Assembly: GCA_030152405.1 (NCBI GenBank)
Contig: JASLJL010000339.1
Coordinates: forward strand, 1-7,550
DNA: 7,550 bases
Source: Gordonia sp. (in: high G+C Gram-positive bacteria)
GTDB lineage: Bacteria; Actinomycetota; Actinomycetes; Mycobacteriales; Mycobacteriaceae
Reading direction: 5' to 3'
Below the pieces are notes generated by a model. The model was given only the letters and a program-made list of their open reading frames with translations. It ran no database searches and was not told the DNA's origin. The position numbers were made by a program, and so were the translations under genes. Positions 1-6,458 of this stretch are shown here, piece after piece (within the stretch, counting starts at the first letter, position 1; each line of letters opens with the position of its first letter).

Positions 1-41
1 TGCTTGATCGCGGCGAGGTAGAGGGTCGCGGCGATCAAGCA
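1..41. repeat. Near-perfect inverted repeat (hairpin) at window start
   Basis: Bases 1-16 pair with bases 26-41: 15 of 16 positions are complementary (G/G mismatch at 12/30), leaving a 9-base loop at 17-25. The reverse complement of bases 1-23 reads LYLAAIK in one frame, and the + strand at 26-41 reads VAAIKQ, so the left arm looks like an inverted copy of the transporter coding sequence to its right. Passing through it on + meets a TAG at 19-21, which breaks the transporter frame. The simplest reading is a fold-back or chimera at a contig edge; a genuine genomic inversion cannot be excluded. Confidence 0.75.
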
Positions 42-279
42 GGCGGGTGCGGCCGCGGTGTCGCTGCTCTTCGGCGTCATCCCGTCGATCGCCGCGCTGC
101 TGACGTGGGCCTTGATCGGCGAACGTCCGGACGTCGGCGTGGTGATCGGTCTGATCGTCGGAGCGATCGCGTGTTTCGTCGGCAACGACTCCCGCACTAC
201 GACGAGGCGGAGGGGCCGTCCGACTCCCGAATCGCCAGTGCCGACGGAAACCAGATCCGGCGTCCTGCATCGAGGGTGA
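22..279 (+). CDS. DMT superfamily (EamA-like) transporter, C-terminal fragment
   Basis: This is the C-terminal part of a multi-pass inner-membrane transporter of the drug/metabolite transporter superfamily; the substrate cannot be told. The visible protein starts near AAIKQAG and has two hydrophobic helices with a typical EamA C-terminal pattern, SLLFGVIPSIAALLTW followed by the short polar turn GERPDVG and the last helix VVIGLIVGAIACFVG. A tail of about 30 residues follows, rich in Arg, Thr and Pro and unlike the membrane part; it is antisense to the end of the MMPL gene. The upstream frame is closed by the TAG at 19-21 inside the hairpin, so the true N-terminal portion is outside the window or has been replaced. 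The family call rests on pattern only. Confidence 0.55.
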   Translation, partial: RVAAIKQAGAAAVSLLFGVIPSIAALLTWALIGERPDVGVVIGLIVGAIACFVGNDSRTTTRRRGRPTPESPVPTETRSGVLHRG

Positions 280-2278
280 CCGCCGGGACCAGCAACGACC
301 GGACGATCAGCGTGTCCACCAGGACCCCGAACGCGACGAGGAACGCGATCTGTGCGAGGAACAGCAGGGGAATCACCGCGAGGGCGGCGAACGTCGCGGC
401 CAGCACGATGCCTGCGGCGCTGATCACGCCTCCGGTGGAGGTCAGCGCCGTGAGCATGCCTGCTCGGGTTCCGATGCGCTGAGCCTCCTCTCGGGCGCGG
501 GTCATGAGGAAGATGTTGTAGTCCACTCCGAGCGCTACCAGGAACACGAACGCGAAGAGCGGGACCACGGGGTCGGCGCCGGGGAATCCGAACGGACCGT
601 TGAACAGCAATGCGGCGACGCCGAGGGTCGCGGCGAACGAGATGACGGTGGTCGCCAGCAGCAGGAGCGGCGCCGCGAGCGACCGCAGCAGCACGATGAG
701 GACGGCCAGCACCACGAGCAGGACCAGCGGGATCACGACGTTGCGGTCGCGCTGCGCGGTCAGTCGGGTGTCGAGGTCGACTGCCGTGGGCCCGCCGACC
801 TTCGCGTCGTCGACGTCGGAGACGGCATCCCGTATCCGGGTCACGGTGTCCTGGGCCGCGAGCGAGTCCGGATCGTCGGCGAGAGTCACCTGAAGCGCTC
901 CGGTCCCGTCGTGCACCACCGGGCCGTCGGCTCCGGTCAGGACTTCGGCCGAGGCGACTCCGTCGACGCGGCGGACGTCGTCGGCCGCCTGTGCCAGTGA
1001 CCCGGCCGGTGCGAGCACCCACGTCGGCGAGCCCGAGCCCGCGTCGAAGTGGCGGTCGTGCGCCTGTGCCCCGATCACCGACTCCGTGTCCCCGAGGAAG
1101 AAGTCCTTCGTCGAGATCCCGTCGGCGCGGAACATCGGTGCGAAGGCGGCGCAGGCGAGCAGGACGACGAGGGTGATCGCCCAGGTGCGACGGGGAGCGG
1201 CGCCGACGACGTCCGCGATCCGAGCCCAGAACCGATGTGCGGTCTGGCCGTCGCCGACAGCCGGTCGACGCGGCCAGAACGCCGATCTGCCGAGTACGGC
1301 GAGCACGGCGGGAAGGAACGTCACCGACACGAGGAACGATGCGCCGACGCCGATGGCCGCGATCGGGCCGAGACTGCGATTCGAGTTCAGGTCGGAGAAC
1401 AGCAGACACAGGACCCCGAGGATCACCGTGCCGGCCGACGCGGCTATCGGCGGCAGCGTCGCGCGCCACGCGATGCGCAACGCTGCTCGCGGATCGTCGT
1501 GCTCGGTGAGGTGCTCGCGGTAGCGGGCCACCAACAGCAGCGCGTAGTCGGTCGCGGCGCCGAACACGAGGATGAACAGGATGCCCTGGCTCTGGCCGTT
1601 GAGTTCGAGGACGCCGCTGTCGGCCAGGAGGTACACCGCGCCCGACGCCAACGACAGCCCGAACACGGCCGACACCAGCACCACTATCGGGAGGATCGGC
1701 GAGCGGTACACCAGGACCAGGATCACCAGCACGAGCACGCCCGCGACGAGCAGCAGGATGCCGTCGATGCCGCTGAACGCGTTCGACAGGTCGGCGACCT
1801 GGACAGCGGGCCCGGTGAGGTGCACGGTGACACCCGGCGGCGGGTCGGCGAGGGCGTCTTTGAGCGACTGCACGGCGTCGCCCGGTTCGCCCGCCGTCGC
1901 GACGGGGACGAACAACTGCGCGGCCTCTCCGTCCGCGGACGGGAGAGCCGGCGAGAACCGGTCGGCGAAGCCGTCCGTGCCCTGCAGTCCCGCGACGGAG
2001 TCGGTCAGGAACGCCGAATCGGCCGCCGACCATCCGTCGGGGTTCTCCGCGACGACGATCGCCGGGAAGTAGGCGGTGTCGGTGAAGTCCGGAAGTCGGT
2101 CCTCCACCTGTGTCGACTCCGCAGACGCGGGCAGGAATGCACTGGAGTCGTCGGTCGCGACCTGACTCAGTTTGCCCGCCATCGGGCCCGCGACGCCCGC
2201 GATCGCCAGCCAGACGAGGACGACGAGTGCGGGAAGGACGACGCGTGCCGCGCGGCGCGAGTTCATGGTCCGGGACAC
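197..2278 (-). CDS. MMPL family RND transporter (YdfJ-like)
   Basis: This is a 693-residue inner-membrane exporter of the RND superfamily, MMPL family; such proteins use the proton gradient to move lipids, siderophores or drugs. The layout is two repeated halves: a helix near 12-34, an extracytoplasmic domain about 36-165, five helices about 170-330, then a helix near 365-385, a second extracytoplasmic domain about 386-510 and five helices about 513-668. The paired Asp-Tyr proton-relay motifs are intact: FGAATDYALLLVARYREHL at 239-257 (D244/Y245) and LGVDYNIFLMTRAREE at 583-598 (D586/Y587). The length fits short YdfJ-type members rather than the larger mycobacterial MmpLs. The frame opens at GTG 2278; an ATG at 2266 with GGAG about 11 bases upstream is an alternative start. 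The frame begins 19 bp after the M13 stop, suggesting co-transcription. Its 3' end overlaps the convergent DMT gene by 83 bp. The substrate is unknown. Confidence 0.93.
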   Translation of the reverse strand: MSRTMNSRRAARVVLPALVVLVWLAIAGVAGPMAGKLSQVATDDSSAFLPASAESTQVEDRLPDFTDTAYFPAIVVAENPDGWSAADSAFLTDSVAGLQGTDGFADRFSPALPSADGEAAQLFVPVATAGEPGDAVQSLKDALADPPPGVTVHLTGPAVQVADLSNAFSGIDGILLLVAGVLVLVILVLVYRSPILPIVVLVSAVFGLSLASGAVYLLADSGVLELNGQSQGILFILVFGAATDYALLLVARYREHLTEHDDPRAALRIAWRATLPPIAASAGTVILGVLCLLFSDLNSNRSLGPIAAIGVGASFLVSVTFLPAVLAVLGRSAFWPRRPAVGDGQTAHRFWARIADVVGAAPRRTWAITLVVLLACAAFAPMFRADGISTKDFFLGDTESVIGAQAHDRHFDAGSGSPTWVLAPAGSLAQAADDVRRVDGVASAEVLTGADGPVVHDGTGALQVTLADDPDSLAAQDTVTRIRDAVSDVDDAKVGGPTAVDLDTRLTAQRDRNVVIPLVLLVVLAVLIVLLRSLAAPLLLLATTVISFAATLGVAALLFNGPFGFPGADPVVPLFAFVFLVALGVDYNIFLMTRAREEAQRIGTRAGMLTALTSTGGVISAAGIVLAATFAALAVIPLLFLAQIAFLVAFGVLVDTLIVRSLLVPAVTLDAGRRIWFPSALAIRESDGPSASS

Positions 2279-2297
2279 TCCACCGCGCGGCCCGCGG

Positions 2298-3536
2298 TCA
2301 CCAGATCCGGACGCGGTCGGCCGGGTCGAGGTAAAGCTTGTCGCCGGGATTCACGTTGAACGCCTCGTAGAACGCGTCGACGTTGCGCACCACACCGTTG
2401 CAGCGGAACTCCGGCGGCGAGTGCGGATCGATCGACAGACGACGGATCGCTTCGGCGTCCCGCGTCTTCGTCCGCCAGATCTGGGCCCAGCTGAAGAACA
2501 CGCGCTGTGCTCCGGTGAGACCGTCGATGACGGGACTCTCGCTCTCGTCCTCCGTCGCGATGTCGTAGGCGACGAGGGCGATCGACAGGCCGCCGAGATC
2601 GCCGATGTTCTCGCCGAGCGTGAATTCGCCGTTGACCTTGTATTTGGGGTCGAGTCCGTCGGGGGTGAACTCGCTGTACTGGCTCGCCAGTGCGGCCGTC
2701 CGCTTGCCGAACTCGGCGCGGTCGTCGTCGGTCCACCAGTCGACGAGGTTGCCGTCGCCGTCGTACTTGGCACCCTGGTCGTCGAACCCATGACCGATCT
2801 CGTGTCCGATCACCGCGCCGATCCCGCCGTAGTTGGCCGCATCGTCGGCGTCGGGATCGAAGAACGGCGGCTGCAGGATCGCCGCGGGGAAGACGATCTC
2901 GTTCATGCCGGGGTTGTAGTACGCGTTCACGGTCTGCGGGGTCATGAACCATTCGTCGCGGTCCACGGGTCGGCCGATCTTGGCGAGTTCCCGGGTGGTC
3001 TCGAAGGATGCGGCCCGGCGCGAGTTGCCGACGAGATCGGCACGGTCGGCGGTGAGCGTCGAGTAGTCGACCCAGCTGGCCGGGTAGCCGATCTTCGGCG
3101 TGAACCGATCGAGCTTGGCCAGCGCCTTCTCGCGGGTGGCGGGCGTCATCCACTCGAGGTCGGTGATGTTGCGGCGGTACGCCTCGACGAGATTGGCGAT
3201 CAGCTCGTCCATCCGGGCCTTCGCCGCGGGCGGAAAGTGCTTCTCGACGTACAGCTCGCCGACCGCGAAACCGGCGGCCGACTCGACGAACGCCACGCCG
3301 CGCTTCCAGCGGTCGCGGATCTCCTCCGCGCCGGTCAGCGTGGTGCCGTAGAAACGGAAGTTCTCGTCGACGAACGCGCTCGACAGGTACGGCGCCGCCG
3401 TGTGCAGCAATTGCCAGGTGAGCCACGACTTCCAGTCGTCCAGCGGACGCGACTCGATCAACGACGCCGCTCCCTCGATGAAGGAGGGTTGACCGACGAT
3501 GACCTCGGCGAAGGTGACATCGTCGGGCGCCTGCAC
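2298..3536 (-). CDS. M13 peptidase, C-terminal catalytic fragment after the stop
   Basis: This frame of 412 residues follows the TAG, in the same phase as the upstream fragment. The first usable start is GTG 3536, four codons after the stop; the only upstream purine motif is a weak AGG, so any expression would depend on reinitiation. It carries the rest of the N-terminal domain and the whole peptidase domain (PF01431-type): NAYYNP at 204-209, HEIGH at 245-249 with the Asp of FDDQG following, GENIGDLGG with the zinc ligand E309, and the conserved end DRVRIW. All catalytic residues are present. In known M13 structures both lobes are needed to enclose the cavity, so this piece alone is probably not a working peptidase. 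It ends 19 bp before the MMPL start. Confidence 0.8.
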   Translation of the reverse strand: MQAPDDVTFAEVIVGQPSFIEGAASLIESRPLDDWKSWLTWQLLHTAAPYLSSAFVDENFRFYGTTLTGAEEIRDRWKRGVAFVESAAGFAVGELYVEKHFPPAAKARMDELIANLVEAYRRNITDLEWMTPATREKALAKLDRFTPKIGYPASWVDYSTLTADRADLVGNSRRAASFETTRELAKIGRPVDRDEWFMTPQTVNAYYNPGMNEIVFPAAILQPPFFDPDADDAANYGGIGAVIGHEIGHGFDDQGAKYDGDGNLVDWWTDDDRAEFGKRTAALASQYSEFTPDGLDPKYKVNGEFTLGENIGDLGGLSIALVAYDIATEDESESPVIDGLTGAQRVFFSWAQIWRTKTRDAEAIRRLSIDPHSPPEFRCNGVVRNVDAFYEAFNVNPGDKLYLDPADRVRIW

Positions 3537-3545
3537 GCCGTCGAC

Positions 3546-3548
3546 CTA
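3546..3548 (-). other. In-frame amber codon (codon 249) splitting the M13 gene
   Basis: The minus strand reads GGG TTC GAC CTC GCG GCT TAG GTC GAC GGC in pieces across 3537-3566. Flanking codons keep strong G/C third positions and family-like sequence on both sides with no shift of phase, so a substitution is the only change needed. TGG to TAG is the most economical change and fits the aromatic residue expected after FDLAA, but other single changes (CAG, GAG, AAG, TAC, TAT) cannot be excluded. Confidence 0.85.
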
Positions 3549-4292
3549 AGCCGCGAGGTCGAACCCGCTTGCCGCGTCGGTGAATTCGGCAAAGGTGCGC
3601 AGGTTGTACGACGCTTCGGCGTCGCGTCGACGGACCACGTCCCAGTGGTGGGATGCGATCTGCGTCTCCAGATCGACGACTGCCGAGGCGGCCTGCTCGG
3701 CGTCAGTGACACCGGCGAGCGCGAGCATCGCCGACACGTGCTCGCGGTAGGCGGCGAGGGTGTCCGCGTGGTTCTCCTCGCGGTAGTACGACTCGTCGGG
3801 CAGTCCGAGACCGCTCTGCGTCACGTGGACGAGGTAACGGTCGGACTGGCGGGCGTCGGTGTCGACGTAGAGGCCGAACAGCCCGCGAACTCCCACACGC
3901 TGCAAGGCGCCGAGGGCGCGCGCGAGGTCGGAGGCGGAGCCGATCGCGCGGATCGTCTCCAGGTCGTCCGAGATCGCACTGATGCCGAGCTCCTCGATGC
4001 GGTCGACGTCCATGAACGACGCGTAGAGGTCGCCGATCAGCGTCGACGTGGGTCCGGTCGACGAGTCGACGCACTCCTCGACGATGGCGCGCACGTCGGC
4101 CTCTGCGTTGTCGCGCAGGACGTGGAATGCGCCGTCGATGCTGCGGTCGCCGGGGATCTCGTGGCTGTCGAGCCACCGGCCGTTCACGTGCGCGAACAGG
4201 TCGTCGGCGATACGGACGTTCTCATCGACCCATTCGAGGTCGAGGCCGGAGGTCAGGTCACTGTCGCTGCGTTCGATGGTCACGCTCTCCAT
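3546..4292 (-). CDS. M13 peptidase, N-terminal fragment before the stop
   Basis: These 248 residues run from ATG 4292 to the TAG at 3546-3548. The piece covers the start of the M13 N-terminal (PF05649-type) domain: DDLFAHVNGRW, HEIPGDRSIDGAF, then mostly helical sequence with GLYVDTD and GLGLPDESYY, which in the family lie in the lobe covering the active site. It contains no zinc ligand and should be inactive alone. The start codon lies 19 bp beyond the pirin stop. No good ribosome site precedes it (the leader is CGCCGCCCGTCATGCACT), so translational coupling to pirin is likely. The alternative GTG at codon 4 has GGAG only 3 bases upstream and is less likely. Family identity is secure; whether a stable fragment is made is unknown. 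Confidence 0.8.
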   Translation of the reverse strand: MESVTIERSDSDLTSGLDLEWVDENVRIADDLFAHVNGRWLDSHEIPGDRSIDGAFHVLRDNAEADVRAIVEECVDSSTGPTSTLIGDLYASFMDVDRIEELGISAISDDLETIRAIGSASDLARALGALQRVGVRGLFGLYVDTDARQSDRYLVHVTQSGLGLPDESYYREENHADTLAAYREHVSAMLALAGVTDAEQAASAVVDLETQIASHHWDVVRRRDAEASYNLRTFAEFTDAASGFDLAA

Positions 4293-4311
4293 AGTGCATG
4301 ACGGGCGGCGA

Positions 4312-5037
4312 CTATTCCCCGAGGCGCTTGGACATCGTCCAGATGAGGATCTCGCTGTCGCGGAAAGCGGTGACCGTGGTGCCTGCGAAGTCCGTAGCTC
4401 GCAGGGCGTCGGACGCGTCGAGGGCTTCGCCTTCGACGGTCACCGAGCCCTCGGCGACGAAAAGATGCGTGAAGCGGCCTGCGGGGATCGCGATGCTCTG
4501 GCCCGCGCTGAGGCGCGCGGCGTACAGAGTGGCTCCGGCATTGTGGATGCGGATCGCGGAATCGTGCGCCGGGTCGCCGGACGCCACGGGAACGAGGGTT
4601 CCCGGCGTCAGCTCGGCGCTGATGTCGAGTTGGTCGTAGCTCGGGTCGAGACCGTGCTCGTCGGGAGCCACCCACATCTGCACGAGGTGCACGGGCTGAT
4701 CGCCTGCTTCGAAGTGGTCGTTGCGCTCGGAGTGCAGGATGCCGGTGCCCGCGCTCATCCGCTGGGCGAGTCCCGGGTGGATCACGCCGGTGTGCCCCTC
4801 GGAGTCATGGTGGACCACCGATCCCGACAGCACCCACGTGATGATCTCGGTCTCGGCGTGCGGGTGAGTGTCGAAGCCCTGACCTGGTGCGATCACGTCC
4901 TCGTTGTGCACCAGCAGCACGCCGTGGTGGGTGTTGGCCGGATCGTAGTGATCACCGAACGAGAAGCTGTGCGACGACGTCAACCACTCGGTCGTCGTCT
5001 CCGCTCGGTCGGATGCTCGGATGATCGTCGGGGCCAT
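4312..5037 (-). CDS. Pirin family protein (cupin, quercetin 2,3-dioxygenase-like)
   Basis: This is a 241-residue bicupin of the pirin family; bacterial members such as E. coli YhhW bind a metal and can open the flavonol ring of quercetin, and their natural substrates are mostly unknown. The N-terminal cupin has the signature DTHPHAETEIITWVLSGSV (56-74) and MSAGTGILHSERN (94-106). The metal ligands of the family are all present: H58, H60, H102 and E104. The C-terminal cupin (about 140-241) has no ligand set, which is normal for pirins. The length matches YhhW (about 231). The start is ATG 5037 with only GGGG 2 bases upstream, so coupling to the gene before it is plausible. It starts 28 bp after the oxidoreductase stop and ends 19 bp before the M13 gene. 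It is cytosolic, with no signal peptide. The family call is secure; quercetinase activity is inferred by homology. Confidence 0.93.
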   Translation of the reverse strand: MAPTIIRASDRAETTTEWLTSSHSFSFGDHYDPANTHHGVLLVHNEDVIAPGQGFDTHPHAETEIITWVLSGSVVHHDSEGHTGVIHPGLAQRMSAGTGILHSERNDHFEAGDQPVHLVQMWVAPDEHGLDPSYDQLDISAELTPGTLVPVASGDPAHDSAIRIHNAGATLYAARLSAGQSIAIPAGRFTHLFVAEGSVTVEGEALDASDALRATDFAGTTVTAFRDSEILIWTMSKRLGE

Positions 5038-5065
5038 GGCCCCATTATTGCGCGGGCCCGCGTGG

Positions 5066-6028
5066 TCACACGGTCAGCAGGACCTTCCCGACCGCCTCAC
5101 CGGAGTTGAGGCGGGCGTGCGCGGCCCCGGCGTCGGCGAGGTCGAAGACGGAGTCGATCACCGGTCTCACCGAGCCCTCGGCGATGAGCGGCCATGTCCG
5201 GGCGATGGTCTCGGCGACGATCGTCGCCTTCGACCCGGGGCCGACGACTGGGCGCGGCCGCAGCGTGGTTCCCACGATCGACGCACGTTTGCTCATCAGC
5301 GCGGCGATGTCGAGCTCTGCTCGTGCGCCGCCCTGCATGCCGATGATCACGAGGCGGCCGCCGGTCGCGAGGGCCTTCACATTTCGATCCAGATACTTCG
5401 CCCCGACGATGTCGAGGATCACGTCGGCGCCGCCTTCCGCGGCGATCACCCGCTCGAAGTCGTGCGTCGTGTAGTCGATGAGGATGTCGGCGCCGAGGTC
5501 GCGGCATCGGTCGAGCTTGTCTTGATTGCGGGCGGTCACCGCGACGCGCGCGCCGAGCGCGTGCGCCAACTGGATCGCATGGGTGCCGATTCCGCTGCTT
5601 CCGCCGTGCACGAGAAGCAGTTCACCAGGACCGAGATGCGCGGTGAGGACGACGTTGGACATCACGGTGCACGCGACCTCGGGCAGCGCCGCGGCGGAGA
5701 CGAGGTCGACGCCGCGCGGAACCGGCATCAGCTGGGGCGCCGGCACCGAGACTTTGTCGGCATAGCCGCCGGCGGCGAGGAGAGCGCACACCTCGTCGCC
5801 GATCGACCAGCCGGACACCTCGTCGCCGATGGCCGAGATCGTCCCCGACACTTCGAGGCCCAGTACGTCCGACGCCCCGGGCGGTGGCGGGTACTTGCCT
5901 GCGGCCTGGAGGATGTCGGCGCGGTTCACGCCGGCCGCGGCGACGGTGATGACCACTTCGCCGGGTGCGGGCTCAGGTTCGGGCACGTCAGTGACGTCGA
6001 GGGGCTCGGATCCGGCAATCGCGCGCAT
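5066..6028 (-). CDS. NAD(P)H-quinone oxidoreductase, PIG3-type zinc-less MDR
   Basis: This is a 320-residue medium-chain dehydrogenase/reductase of the quinone oxidoreductase branch, closest in pattern to the PIG3 (TP53I3) group; these proteins transfer electrons from NADPH to quinones or reactive carbonyls in the cytosol. The N-terminal GroES-like domain has GVNRADILQAAGKYPPPPG (33-51) and VLGLEVSGTISAIGDEV (55-71); the PPPPGASD stretch is typical of the PIG3 group. The Rossmann domain has VHGGSSGIGTHAIQLA (140-155), the AxxGxxG-type dinucleotide site in the SSGIG form seen in NADPH users. The Cys and His ligands of zinc alcohol dehydrogenases are absent, so no catalytic zinc is expected. 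The start is ATG 6028, preceded by GGGGG (6030-6034) and, further up, GGTGGA. It is the first gene of the likely four-gene unit, and its promoter should lie between 6029 and the repeat array. The physiological substrate is unknown. Confidence 0.93.
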   Translation of the reverse strand: MRAIAGSEPLDVTDVPEPEPAPGEVVITVAAAGVNRADILQAAGKYPPPPGASDVLGLEVSGTISAIGDEVSGWSIGDEVCALLAAGGYADKVSVPAPQLMPVPRGVDLVSAAALPEVACTVMSNVVLTAHLGPGELLLVHGGSSGIGTHAIQLAHALGARVAVTARNQDKLDRCRDLGADILIDYTTHDFERVIAAEGGADVILDIVGAKYLDRNVKALATGGRLVIIGMQGGARAELDIAALMSKRASIVGTTLRPRPVVGPGSKATIVAETIARTWPLIAEGSVRPVIDSVFDLADAGAAHARLNSGEAVGKVLLTV

Positions 6029-6078
6029 GCCCCCAGTGTTCCACCGATCGTCGCACCGGGCACGTGCTGCGCCGGCGG

Positions 6079-6090
6079 CGACGTGCGATA
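6079..6090 (+). repeat. 12-bp direct repeat, left copy
   Basis: CGACGTGCGATA occurs here and again at 6433-6444, the two copies lying just outside the left and right ends of the tandem array. The match is exact over 12 bases. It may be a shared promoter or operator element or a relic of insertion or duplication; the sequence does not decide. Confidence 0.7.
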
Positions 6091-6095
6091 GTCCG

Positions 6096-6349
6096 GGTCC
6101 TCCTCTATGGGATCGGGCAGCGCAAGAGCCGGTCCTTCATCGGTGGTGGGGTCGGTAGGCGCAAGTGTGCAAGAGCAGGTCCTTCGCCGGAGCCGGTCCT
6201 TCATCGGTAGTGGAGTCGGGCAGTCGCTTCGCCGGAGCAGGTCTTCATCGGTGGTCGAGTCGGGCAGGCGCTTTGCCGGAGCAGGTCCTTCATCGGTGGT
6301 CGAGTCGGGCAGGCGCTTCGCCGGAGCAGGTCCTTCATCGGTGGTTGAG
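6096..6349. repeat. Degenerate tandem repeat array, 45-bp period
   Basis: The unit begins GGTCCTTCATCGG and ends CGCCGGAGCA on the + strand. Clear copies are 6195-6239 (45 bp), 6240-6283 (44 bp, one C lost), 6284-6328 (45 bp) and a partial copy from 6329 to about 6349. To the left are decayed copies: 6178-6194 (17 bp, internally deleted), 6131-6177 (47 bp with an alternative tail holding GCAAG twice) and a remnant at 6096-6130. Copies 6240-6283 and 6284-6328 differ by one deletion and one C/T change; 6195-6239 differs from 6284-6328 at three bases. Each full unit can form a small stem GCTTC-GCC-GGAGC; the C-to-T change in copy 6240-6283 keeps it as a wobble pair. The units abut directly with no spacers. 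The function is unknown. Confidence 0.9.
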
Positions 6350-6432
6350 CCGACGACGAGCGCCAGCGAGGAGGACGGTCGAAACCACGCCGTTCACCAA
6401 CCCCGCCGCAGCCCGAGGTGCGGGAGAGGTGT

Positions 6433-6444
6433 CGACGTGCGATA
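6433..6444 (+). repeat. 12-bp direct repeat, right copy
   Basis: This is the second copy of CGACGTGCGATA, ending 14 bases before the tRNA 5' end. Its last bases run into TAACCT, a possible -10 box for the tRNA, so this copy could be part of the tRNA promoter. Confidence 0.7.
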
Positions 6445-6448
6445 ACCT
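6443..6448 (+). promoter_or_regulatory. Possible -10 element of the tRNA-Ser promoter
   Basis: TAACCT fits the actinobacterial TANNNT form, is preceded by TG two bases upstream of GA, and would start transcription near 6455, a few bases before the mature tRNA. No convincing -35 box is seen 16-18 bases upstream, so the call is weak. Confidence 0.3.
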
Positions 6449-6458
6449 TTCCCGCTAG

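Larger units (their letters stand above)
2298..4292 (-). pseudogene. M13 zinc metallopeptidase (Zmp1/PepO-like), interrupted by one in-frame stop
   Basis: Read through a single TAG at 3546-3548, this is one continuous frame of 664 residues plus the stop, essentially the length of mycobacterial Zmp1 (663). M13 enzymes (neprilysin/PepO) are gluzincins that cut peptides and small proteins. The N-terminal part has the family signature DDLFAHVNGRW. The C-terminal part has the substrate-binding NAYYNP, the zinc site HEIGH (H497, E498, H501 in read-through numbering), the third ligand in GENIGD (E561) and the terminal VRIW. No signal peptide or membrane anchor is seen, as in Zmp1 and unlike neprilysin. 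Residues around the stop read GFDLAA-stop-VDGVQAP; a Trp at this place would differ by one base (TGG to TAG). Nothing else is damaged, so the lesion is recent, suppressed or a sequencing error. As written, no full-length enzyme would be made. Confidence 0.88.
6029..6458. other. Gene-free divergent intergenic region with repeats
   Basis: These 430 bases separate the start of the minus-strand oxidoreductase from the + strand tRNA. They must hold both promoters but are mostly occupied by the tandem array. An 8-bp palindrome GCACGTGC lies at 6060-6067, in the oxidoreductase leader. I found no convincing -35/-10 pair for the oxidoreductase unit. Bases 6350-6430 show nothing recognisable. Open frames across the stretch are repeat-driven and are not supported as genes. 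Confidence 0.6.

Noticed and set aside
1101..1118. Stray copy of the repeat start (GTCCTTCGTCGAG) inside the MMPL gene
   Set aside because: Only a short imperfect match within a conserved coding frame; no further unit sequence follows.
1049..2359. 436-codon + strand frame
   Set aside because: Antisense shadow of the MMPL gene, rich in Arg, Asp, Gln and His with no hydrophobic core or motif.
2263..3426. 387-codon minus-strand frame overlapping the peptidase
   Set aside because: Arg-rich alternate frame of the M13 gene; the true frame holds HEIGH, NAYYNP and VRIW.
3546..3548. Programmed amber recoding (pyrrolysine or similar)
   Set aside because: Pyrrolysine is not expected in actinobacteria of this kind and the site is not at a catalytic position; a point mutation or sequencing error is simpler.
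2172..4301. 709-codon open frame on the + strand
   Set aside because: It is exactly antisense to the M13 gene, with Val/Asp/Arg/Gly-rich composition typical of mirror frames in G+C rich DNA, and shows no family motif; the minus strand has clear M13 motifs.
6096..6349. CRISPR array
   Set aside because: Units abut directly with no unique spacers, they are not palindromic CRISPR-type repeats, and no cas gene is in the window.
6107..6458. Two overlapping + frames with 15-residue repeats
   Set aside because: They arise from the 45-bp array; the unit lengths of 44, 47 and 17 bp shift the phase and no ribosome site or conserved motif supports them.
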